Shown here: positions 5,650-11,404 of the stretch, in pieces
How the letters are laid out: each line of letters starts with the position of its first letter
Numbering within the stretch: position 1 is the stretch's first letter
Source of the DNA: CAYVLI01 sp964452105 [NCBI: uncultured Nitrospinota bacterium]
GTDB lineage: Bacteria; JAUXIQ01
Assembly: GCA_964452105.1 (NCBI GenBank)
Contig: CAYVLI010000050.1
Span: forward strand, 1 to 11,404
Direction of reading: 5' to 3'
Length of the DNA stretch: 11,404 bases
Position numbers and translations under genes: made by a program
Notes under the pieces: generated by a model
The model's input: only the letters and a program-made list of their open reading frames with translations
What the model was told of the DNA's origin: nothing
The model's database searches: none

Positions 5650-7109
5650 TTGGCCACTCCTTCCGTTATGGGTACCGCCTTCCAGAAGTACCGGGTTATG
5701 TCTCTGTTTGCATCATAATATTTAATCCTGAAGCTGAAATTCACCGGCATGCCTATCTTCAGCATATCCAGGTCGCAGTCTGTTATGTTGAACATGTATC
5801 GTGCGCCTACATCGAACTCTATGTTGCCATATATATTGGGGGGGTTAAAGGAAGCGGCCAGGTTGTCACCGGTGTAACTGAAGATTTTGCCTCTCTTGTC
5901 GGAGAAATAGAAATCCTCCATTTGATCGATTGCGCCGCAGTCCGGATTCACACAAATCCGTTGCGGGGGGAACTGCGTGGTACCGCATTTCTTGCATTTG
6001 GTGCCGCACAGCCCCAGGATAGCCTTTCTGGATCGCCAGGACAGCGACCAGCGGGTCCAGGTATCCTCCTCGCCGCGGAGCCCGATTTCAATGGGGGCCA
6101 TATTGCGCCAGGCGATGTATTTGGTGTAGTTGTCCAACTCAGCCCTGTTGGCCAGACACTCGGAGATTCCCCTTTTGCCGGTAACGTTTTTTATGGCGTC
6201 CGTCACCTCGAGGCAGATGGCGTCGCATCCGTTTCCGAAGCTTAACACGAGTATTTTATCACCCGGTTTTGCTTCCTCGAGCGCCTTGGCGAGCATAATC
6301 ATAGGTTGGGCTGATCCGGTTTCGCCGACTTCACCCAGCATTTCATCCTGCACCACGCCGTCTTCCAGGCCCAATGTCTTGTTTAACTTTCTGCGCTCGG
6401 CGGGAAAGTAGCAGGGATATATAACCTTGGCGAAATCGGTTATCTTGAGGCCTGTTTTTTCTAACAGCCCCGCCACCGCCTGGGGGATGAACTTATCGTA
6501 TCCCAGGTCCCTGATCCATCTTTCTTCCCACTGGCGATCGAATATTGCTGTTTTGCCTCTGTAGTGGTCAACGAAGTCGTAGGTAAGGGAATATGAGCCC
6601 TTGAACTCCGCTATAACGTTTTCCGTTCCCACCAGGAAAGCCGCGGCAGCATCCCCGAAGATCATTTCCTGGGGGCTTCCCATCTTGCCAAGTCGGCTGT
6701 CTGATGCGCATACCACGATGTTGTTTATACGGCCCGATTCAACGGCTTCTATGGCGGAAATGAGGGCCGTGGTTCCGGACTTAAGGGAGCCGGAGAAATC
6801 GGCTGAGCGGACGTTGTCTTCCATGGCAAGGGCGCCGGCTATTACTCCGGCGTTCTGCCTCTCCTTGAAGGGCATGGTGGTGGAGGCGACGTAGCAGCCT
6901 TCCAGTTTTGAGCGGTCCTCGCCGTCGAGGAGGTTCATTCCTGCTGATACGGCCATGGTGAGGGCGTCCTCGTCAAAGTTGGCTATTGCCTTCTCTCCGC
7001 GAGCCAAGCCGAAAGTAGCTGCGTTCATCCAACCCATCGACTGGAAGATCTTTTTGCGATCCAGCCTGTACCGCGGCACATATCCTCCGTATGAACAGAT
7101 ACCAGCCAT
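5646..7109 (-). CDS. HMG-CoA-synthase-like / DUF35 fusion protein
   Basis: A 487-residue two-domain protein. Residues 1-310 are a thiolase-fold domain like archaeal HMG-CoA synthase: GICSYGGYVPRYRL start, ADFSGSLKSGT (103-113), FGDAAAAFLVG (151-161), LSFGNGCDAI (289-298). Residues 365-487 are a DUF35 domain: a zinc ribbon with C372-x2-C375 and C386-x4-C391, FPP between them, then an OB-fold that in relatives binds CoA. By motif comparison the catalytic positions are altered. The nucleophilic cysteine is Leu109, the general-base Glu region reads STTMP (Thr77), and the histidine is replaced near YPCYFP (231-236). HMG-CoA synthesis is therefore unlikely; a scaffold and CoA-channel role for the overlapping thiolase, or another reaction, fits better. 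ATG 7109 has GGAGAA eight bases upstream. The region between the domains (310-365) is charged and of unclear fold. The name is by family only. Confidence 0.88.
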   Translation of the reverse strand: MAGICSYGGYVPRYRLDRKKIFQSMGWMNAATFGLARGEKAIANFDEDALTMAVSAGMNLLDGEDRSKLEGCYVASTTMPFKERQNAGVIAGALAMEDNVRSADFSGSLKSGTTALISAIEAVESGRINNIVVCASDSRLGKMGSPQEMIFGDAAAAFLVGTENVIAEFKGSYSLTYDFVDHYRGKTAIFDRQWEERWIRDLGYDKFIPQAVAGLLEKTGLKITDFAKVIYPCYFPAERRKLNKTLGLEDGVVQDEMLGEVGETGSAQPMIMLAKALEEAKPGDKILVLSFGNGCDAICLEVTDAIKNVTGKRGISECLANRAELDNYTKYIAWRNMAPIEIGLRGEEDTWTRWSLSWRSRKAILGLCGTKCKKCGTTQFPPQRICVNPDCGAIDQMEDFYFSDKRGKIFSYTGDNLAASFNPPNIYGNIEFDVGARYMFNITDCDLDMLKIGMPVNFSFRIKYYDANRDITRYFWKAVPITEGVAK

Positions 7110-7535
7110 CTTTCCTGTTCTCCTTTCTATACGTTTATGTTGACCTCAAAACAAGTGTGAATGAAAAGCTTTTTGTGGGTTGAGCAAAAGTTTTTCCGGT
7201 TATTGCGACCCAAAAACATCGATACTATATCATGTCCTTCGCATACATTCTACCTTAAATTGCCTAAAAATATTTCCTGTTTTATCCAGGGCGACACCCC
7301 ACGTGGACAATAATGATTGCGCGCTAATCTAAAGGCAGGGGCAACTCCTGTGGTTGCGCTGTTCCAGGTAAGCGAAGAATTTGCAACTGGTCTTTACTTA
7401 AAGTACGCCTCTGCTCAGGCAAGCTTAATGAGACGTCTGCCGGTTATTATCATAGCCGCACTTTCCAGACATATTAAGCAAGGGCGGGCTTTAAACCCGC
7501 CCTTTTCTTTTGTTTAACCAGAAATGCGGTTGGTC
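7110..7535. other. 426-bp intergenic region
   Basis: The gap lies between the BcrB-like gene and the HMG-CoA-synthase-like gene. It holds a strong hairpin (7480-7504) and, near 7341-7357, a short inverted repeat (GCAAC...GTTGC). It must also contain or be crossed by the promoter of the thiolase unit, but I found no convincing -35/-10 pair on the minus strand. A short plus-strand frame starting at TTG (7317-7517) has no ribosome site or protein character and is not called. Confidence 0.6.
7480..7511. terminator. GC-rich hairpin, probable terminator of the BcrB-like gene
   Basis: AAGGGCGGG (7480-7488) and CCCGCCCTT (7496-7504) form a perfect 9-bp stem with a 7-base loop, 31 bp after the BcrB-like stop codon. 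The T-tract is good on the plus strand (TTTTCTTTT) but weak on the minus strand (TTGCTT), so termination could be stronger in the direction with no known gene. It may act in both directions. Confidence 0.65.
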
Positions 7536-8759
7536 TTATCTGCCTCTGGCGACTGTCTTCTCCAGGTTTTCTATGAAGGTGTCTATGCTCTCCTCCACCT
7601 GCTCCGTGGAGAAAACTCGCGGGTCGGTCATGTCTCCTTCGATGAGCAGGCTGGGCAGCTTCAGCTTATCCATGATGATGTTTTTCATGGTGTACTGGCC
7701 GAAAGAATATGGTTTGCAGCTTCTGTTGGAGTGCATGATGAGTCCATCGATGGTGAACTCGTTGATGAGGTCTGTGAGGTTCTGGAGCCTCCACGCCATG
7801 CCGCAGTTGATGAAGTTCTTGCTGTAGGCACGGGCCATGCTGTCCCAGGGGTTGACGGGGTCGAAGGCGTAGGCCCAGCCGTTGGTGTAGGTGGCAACCA
7901 CCGGGGCGGCGCCGGCATCATAGAACTTATCCGAAAGCGCCTTCAGGCGGAACCATATGGCTATGTTGTCCCAGTAGAGACGGAACTTCTCGTTGGGAAC
8001 TGCGCCGATGCCTTTAGCCACTCTTTCTTCTATTTCCTCCTTGAGCTTGACGTAGTAGTCTGTGCATTCTTTCAGGCCGCGCAGGGTAACGATTGGGCCC
8101 ATGTTGATAAAGGCATCGAAGCAGGTAAGCGGGGCGGGGATATTTTTGCCCAGCCAGAGTATCTCCTTCCAGAGCCTGGTGGCTTCGGTGGAATAGGTTA
8201 CGGTTTCCTCCAGCATGTCGCCCTTAAGCTTCCTGTCGGTGTTGCTCTCCAGGAAGACCACCAACTCCTTGAGCTGTTTCTTGAAGTAGTCTAAAGCGGT
8301 GTCCAGGGGTTCGAGACCCTGCACATTGGGTGTGTCGATGAGGAACATGGGAACGCCGAAGTGACGGGCCAGGACTTCGTACCATTTTGTCACGGTATCG
8401 CACTGCTGGTTGCAGCAGAGCACGAAATCGGGTTTGGGAACAGGGCCGACGGGGCTCTCCCCGCTGAAGTTGAAGCCCATATCAGCGCGGGCGTAGGAGC
8501 AGATATCCTGCGAATAACCCCTGGCCTCGGCCACCTGGGAGAGTTCGACCGCCAGTCTGCGGGCGCCGAGCATTGCGGCGTGGTTTTCAGGGTAGAAGGG
8601 GAGAATGTCCATGGCGTAGAGTATCTCCACGGGGAATCCCGCGGTCACGTATGCCATGGGACGCCCTTCCTTATTGCAGTTCTGGATGTCCTGATAATAC
8701 TTGCCCAGTAACTGCCTCATGATAGACGTCGTCTTGAAACCTCTTTCCCTCTTGCTCAT
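7536..8759 (-). CDS. BcrB-like subunit, benzoyl-CoA reductase / 2-hydroxyacyl-CoA dehydratase family
   Basis: A 407-residue soluble iron-sulfur subunit (PF06050 family). The blocks GYSQDICSYARADMG (81-95), CDTVTKWYEVL (120-130), HSNRSCKPYSFGQ (343-355) and GDMTDPRVFS (375-384) correspond to those of the BcrB/BadE subunit of ATP-dependent benzoyl-CoA reductase. Cys87, Cys120 and Cys348 are the likely ligands of a [4Fe-4S] cluster. With the BcrC-like partner encoded immediately upstream (3-bp gap) it should form the catalytic heterodimer, which takes low-potential electrons from a separate ATP-driven activase to reduce or dehydrate an acyl-CoA. GGAG lies about eight bases before the ATG. Whether it reduces an aromatic ring or dehydrates a 2-hydroxyacyl-CoA cannot be decided from sequence by eye; the SC-x3-S-x-GQ motif leans towards the benzoyl-CoA reductase branch. 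Confidence 0.88.
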   Translation of the reverse strand: MSKRERGFKTTSIMRQLLGKYYQDIQNCNKEGRPMAYVTAGFPVEILYAMDILPFYPENHAAMLGARRLAVELSQVAEARGYSQDICSYARADMGFNFSGESPVGPVPKPDFVLCCNQQCDTVTKWYEVLARHFGVPMFLIDTPNVQGLEPLDTALDYFKKQLKELVVFLESNTDRKLKGDMLEETVTYSTEATRLWKEILWLGKNIPAPLTCFDAFINMGPIVTLRGLKECTDYYVKLKEEIEERVAKGIGAVPNEKFRLYWDNIAIWFRLKALSDKFYDAGAAPVVATYTNGWAYAFDPVNPWDSMARAYSKNFINCGMAWRLQNLTDLINEFTIDGLIMHSNRSCKPYSFGQYTMKNIIMDKLKLPSLLIEGDMTDPRVFSTEQVEESIDTFIENLEKTVARGR

Positions 8760-8762
8760 AAA

Positions 8763-9893
8763 TCACTCTCCTATCATTTCTATGAAGGCTTCGAGCCTCG
8801 TTCGCATCTGGCCCAATGCCGTGGTCTGCTGGTCGGTTTCCAGGGAAAGCTCCGGTATGCCTGCTTCCTCTATTGCCTTGACAAGGTCCGGATGCTCGAA
8901 ATCCTGCGGCTCGCAGAACTTTATTTCCAGTATTACTATTCCCTGGGCGCCGGTGTCCTTGACCAGTTTTATCAGGTGCTGTGCGGTTTCTTGCTGAGGA
9001 TAGTGATAGCAGCAGAAGGGCAGGTTGTCGATATGCCTGTCGGCCAGGGCCTCCATGGGATTGTCGTTTTCGGCAACATTCTTCAAGAAGTAGCGCGAGC
9101 CGTTGTAAAAGTCGTCACCGGCAATACGCACTCCGAGGTCCGCGAAGAGGTCCAGTATCTCCGGAGGTTCCCATACTATCCCGCTGACAATCAGGCTGGC
9201 CTCCGGTTCATCTCCGCCGGTTGCTTCTTTGAGTGAAGAGAGGAGTTCTTTCAGCAGTGGTGTATGTTCCTCTTTGGGGAGCATCATGGAGGCCTTCACG
9301 GTGGTATAAAAATCTTTGTCTGCTATTACGCCGGGTTTACTCAGACGCAGCTCGTTCAGCTCCTTCATCAGGGCACGGTTCTCGTTGTAGAGTTTGATGC
9401 TCTCCTTCAAAGCGTCATCGGAAATTTTTTGTCCCGCTAAACCTTCGATGCTCTCTTTGAGCCTGTTCAGTTCTGCCATAAGGTATTCTTTGGATGTCTG
9501 GCTCCTCAGCTTTTTGGGAAGAAAATAGTCTTCAATGTACATTCCTTCTGTATTGTACTTCCAGATGGAAGCCATCTGCTGGGCTGAGTCGCATACGTGG
9601 GGGATGATCATCCCGTCGAGGTCCTTGAGAGTGCCGTCTGCGAGGACTTCCAGCGTGCTTCGAACCAGCGAGCAGCAGAAGGATTGTATCAGCGTATCGG
9701 CCCTGGAGAGGGGTTTGTTTGTTCCCCAGAATACCAATGGTTGAAGACCGGCGGCATGGAGCAGCTCTTCCGGTGTATCGTACAGAAAGCAGCCCACCAC
9801 CTTCCTATTGGTCGATTTCTTCAACTCTCCGATTCTCGAAAGTGGGTCGGCTACCGCCTGGTGGAACTGGGACAGTACGGATTCGGCAGTCAT
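8763..9893 (-). CDS. BcrC/HgdB-like subunit, benzoyl-CoA reductase / 2-hydroxyacyl-CoA dehydratase family
   Basis: A 376-residue partner subunit of the same enzyme family. It shows the full run of family blocks: PEELLHAAGLQPL (41-53), QSFCCSLVRS (70-79), IPHVCDSAQQ (97-106), KFCEPQDFEHP (325-335) and GQMRTRLEAFIEM (361-373). Cys74 (or Cys73), Cys101 and Cys327 are the expected [4Fe-4S] ligands. The centre (about 125-230) is helical and variable, as usual. In benzoyl-CoA reductase the corresponding BcrC subunit pairs with BcrB, and the BcrB-like gene follows after 3 bp, so the two are surely co-expressed. The start ATG has GGAG about seven bases upstream. A 147-bp gap separates it from the preceding pair; no convincing promoter or terminator was found there. 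Family assignment is secure, the substrate open. Confidence 0.9.
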   Translation of the reverse strand: MTAESVLSQFHQAVADPLSRIGELKKSTNRKVVGCFLYDTPEELLHAAGLQPLVFWGTNKPLSRADTLIQSFCCSLVRSTLEVLADGTLKDLDGMIIPHVCDSAQQMASIWKYNTEGMYIEDYFLPKKLRSQTSKEYLMAELNRLKESIEGLAGQKISDDALKESIKLYNENRALMKELNELRLSKPGVIADKDFYTTVKASMMLPKEEHTPLLKELLSSLKEATGGDEPEASLIVSGIVWEPPEILDLFADLGVRIAGDDFYNGSRYFLKNVAENDNPMEALADRHIDNLPFCCYHYPQQETAQHLIKLVKDTGAQGIVILEIKFCEPQDFEHPDLVKAIEEAGIPELSLETDQQTTALGQMRTRLEAFIEMIGE

Positions 9894-10040
9894 CTTTTCT
9901 CCTTCTTTCCTTTGCGTCTTCGGAACCTGCCTTTCCCGGGCAGATATAGGTGCTCTCTTCTTAAGGAATAATAGCAGGTATGCTTTCCCGTTTCTACCCC
10001 TAATTTTATCAGGATTAACTTCCCCGGTTAGGTTTAATTG

Positions 10041-11243
10041 TTACCCACTTAGAATTTCAAGGAAGGAAGACAGCTTGGCCATGGTCTTTTCGGGAGAGTA
10101 ATTGCGCTCGTCGGTCATGTCCCCATCAAGATCGAGAAAAGGGATGCCTTTCTCCTTGAAAGCGTCGGCGATTATTCGAGTCGCTCCGGTCTCATGGTAA
10201 CAAGCCGGTGTGGAAAAATGTATGGCGCCGTCCACTTCATACTCCCCGGCGAGTTCTAACAATCCCTTTGCCCGTTTATCGGCGGTTCCCAGGAAAGGGT
10301 TCTGAAGGGTCTTAAGCGCAAGCCCTTCAAAGGGGTTCATTTCATCGATCTCCGACCAGTAGACTCTTGTCTTTTCCACTACCGGTACACTTACTTTGCT
10401 GGACGATAGCGTCTCGAAAATGTCTGTGGGTTGGACTGGCACCCAGGGCGACCATAAGACTCTATAGTCCTCTGCATACGCTCTGTTGCCGTCTATTCTT
10501 TCTTTCATCTCGCTGATAAGCATTCGATGGATTTCATCCCTGAAGCGTGAACCCCAGAACAAGGAGCCGCTGATGGCGAGCATACAAGCCTTGTAGCCCT
10601 CCCACGGACAGGGCCTAACCTTCATGAGTTCATTAACCTCCTGATAGGAAGCTCTCGCCCGGTTGGACCAGCGTATAGCCTCCCTCAACCTATCCGGATC
10701 GAGCCTGTCCCCCGTTATTCCTTCCAGCAAGATTGTGATCTCTCTCAACTGGGAAGCGACGTATTTTATTGAAGAACCACTTATCTCGTTTGGCACGTCC
10801 AGAAGCACGCTTTTCTTCCCTCGATAATTCGCCATGGCTTCATTGGTTTTTGCTTTCCCGTTGCAGTAGTAGCTGGAGGTGAGGAAGAGGTCTCCTCGTG
10901 GCAATATGTTCAGAAACTGAGCCCCGAGAACCAGTCGATAGAAGGAACAAATGTTCCTGGAATAACCCTCCCGCTCTGCCACTGCCATTACCGACGATCC
11001 CCTGCCTTTGAGAGCCGCACGGAGGCTGTTACAGGCGATTTCAAAGTCGAAAGGAACCACGTCGAAAGCCCACAGGAGTTCCATGGGGAAAGCATAGCAC
11101 GATACCCAGACTGTCTTAGAGCCTTCGTCGAAGGCACGCAGGAAGGTGGAGGCTGTTTCTTTCAGGAAAGCATCCCAGGCGCTTGGTCTTTTTTCCAGCC
11201 TTTTGCCCATAAACGCTACCGTATTTTGAAAATCTGATTTCAT
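10041..11243 (-). CDS. Second BcrB/HgdA-like subunit (2-hydroxyacyl-CoA dehydratase family)
   Basis: A 400-residue paralogue of the BcrB-like protein, clearly diverged. Shared blocks are the N-terminal WVSCYAFPMELLWAFDVVPF (46-65), REGYSRNICSFY (91-102), SSYYCNGKAK (123-132), DGAIHFSTPACYHETG (338-353) and DGDMTDERNYSPE (373-385). Cys99, Cys127 and Cys348 match the three cluster-binding positions. The late motif reads TPACYHETG rather than RSCKPYSFGQ, so it lacks the S-x-GQ tail of the benzoyl-CoA reductase branch and may have a different substrate or role. The start overlaps the preceding gene's stop (ATGA), and GGAGGAG lies five bases upstream, showing tight coupling to the partial BcrC-like gene. 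Together they form a second heterodimer next to the first. The exact reaction is not known. Confidence 0.85.
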   Translation of the reverse strand: MKSDFQNTVAFMGKRLEKRPSAWDAFLKETASTFLRAFDEGSKTVWVSCYAFPMELLWAFDVVPFDFEIACNSLRAALKGRGSSVMAVAEREGYSRNICSFYRLVLGAQFLNILPRGDLFLTSSYYCNGKAKTNEAMANYRGKKSVLLDVPNEISGSSIKYVASQLREITILLEGITGDRLDPDRLREAIRWSNRARASYQEVNELMKVRPCPWEGYKACMLAISGSLFWGSRFRDEIHRMLISEMKERIDGNRAYAEDYRVLWSPWVPVQPTDIFETLSSSKVSVPVVEKTRVYWSEIDEMNPFEGLALKTLQNPFLGTADKRAKGLLELAGEYEVDGAIHFSTPACYHETGATRIIADAFKEKGIPFLDLDGDMTDERNYSPEKTMAKLSSFLEILSG

Positions 11244-11404
11244 CGTTTCTCCTCCAATATCATCTCCACGAAGGCCTCTATTCTGGTCTTTATCTGCCCT
11301 TCGTCCCCCCGGAAATAATCGTTATCTATTGTTAAAAAGGGCACAGAGCGGTTTCGCAGATGTTTTTCAATAGCTGGAGCATCGAATAGTCCATAATCGC
11401 AGAA
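11240..11404 (-). CDS. Partial BcrC/HgdB-like subunit (C-terminal 54 residues)
   Basis: The frame is open from the right edge to a TGA at 11240-11242 and encodes the last 54 residues of a protein. They read like the C-terminus of a BcrC/HgdB-type subunit: FCDYGLFDAP, where the Cys matches the FCEPQDFEHP of the complete copy, then SVPFLTIDNDYFRGDEGQ and KTRIEAFVEMI, the family's closing GQ-x2-TR-x-EAF-x-EM pattern. It overlaps the next gene by 4 bp. It is the natural partner of the 400-residue subunit. The 5' part lies outside the window. Confidence 0.85.
   Translation of the reverse strand, partial: FCDYGLFDAPAIEKHLRNRSVPFLTIDNDYFRGDEGQIKTRIEAFVEMILEEKR

Noticed and set aside
5646-7109. Naming the fusion protein as a true HMG-CoA synthase of a mevalonate pathway
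   Set aside because: The catalytic Cys, Glu and His appear to be substituted, and no other mevalonate gene is present in the window.
7341-7357. GCAAC...GTTGC hairpin as a repeat element
   Set aside because: The arms are only five bases and I saw no second copy in the window.
7524-8294. A long plus-strand open frame (256 codons)
   Set aside because: It lies opposite the BcrB-like gene, has no ribosome site and shows no recognisable protein motif; it is a mirror of the real gene's codon pattern.
1-11404. tRNA, rRNA, CRISPR array or insertion sequence
   Set aside because: No cloverleaf, spaced direct repeats, transposase-like protein or terminal inverted repeats were seen on reading both strands.

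Overview
The window reads as one stretch of a bacterial, probably anaerobic, genome. All nine recognisable protein genes lie on the minus strand, so transcription runs from right to left. Most starts carry a strong Shine-Dalgarno sequence (AAGGAG or GGAG type), and two hairpins end in a T-tract on the minus strand. The reductive acyl-CoA chemistry (benzoyl-CoA reductase / 2-hydroxyacyl-CoA dehydratase family) points to an anaerobe. A Chloroflexota (Dehalococcoidia-like) or Desulfobacterota-type genome would fit, but this is a guess from gene content and no taxonomic marker is present.

Right third (7536-11404): two successive pairs of subunits from the benzoyl-CoA reductase / 2-hydroxyacyl-CoA dehydratase family. 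The upstream pair is a BcrC-like gene cut by the right edge (only 54 C-terminal residues visible) that overlaps a 400-residue BcrB/HgdA-like gene by 4 bp. After 147 bp comes a second pair: a 376-residue BcrC-like gene and, 3 bp later, a 407-residue BcrB-like gene. Every complete subunit keeps three cysteines suited to a [4Fe-4S] cluster. No ATP-dependent activase (BcrA/BcrD/HgdC type) is visible, so it must lie outside the window if it is linked. A GC-rich hairpin follows the second pair.

Centre (4354-7109): a two-gene unit with a 4-bp overlap. The first gene is an unusual fusion of a thiolase-fold, HMG-CoA-synthase-like domain with a DUF35 zinc ribbon/OB-fold. The second is an SCP2-type thiolase with its catalytic residues in place. 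These are the three parts of the archaeal thiolase/HMG-CoA synthase/DUF35 complex. Here, however, the HMG-CoA-synthase-like domain appears to have lost its nucleophilic Cys, Glu and His, which suggests a scaffold or a different reaction. A clean terminator follows the thiolase.

Left part (1-4118): an exported, metal-dependent cyclase-family hydrolase behind a possible promoter and an 18-bp dyad, with its own terminator; a membrane CDP-alcohol phosphatidyltransferase resembling phosphatidylinositol-phosphate synthases; an enoyl-CoA hydratase/isomerase-family protein with non-standard acid/base residues; and, running off the left edge, an incomplete gene resembling ATC-hydrolase-family proteins.

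Taken together, the (de)hydrating or ring-reducing enzymes, a crotonase and a thiolase complex suggest an anaerobic CoA-dependent pathway for an aromatic, alicyclic or branched acid. The substrate cannot be read from the sequence. No RNA genes, CRISPR arrays or mobile elements were seen.
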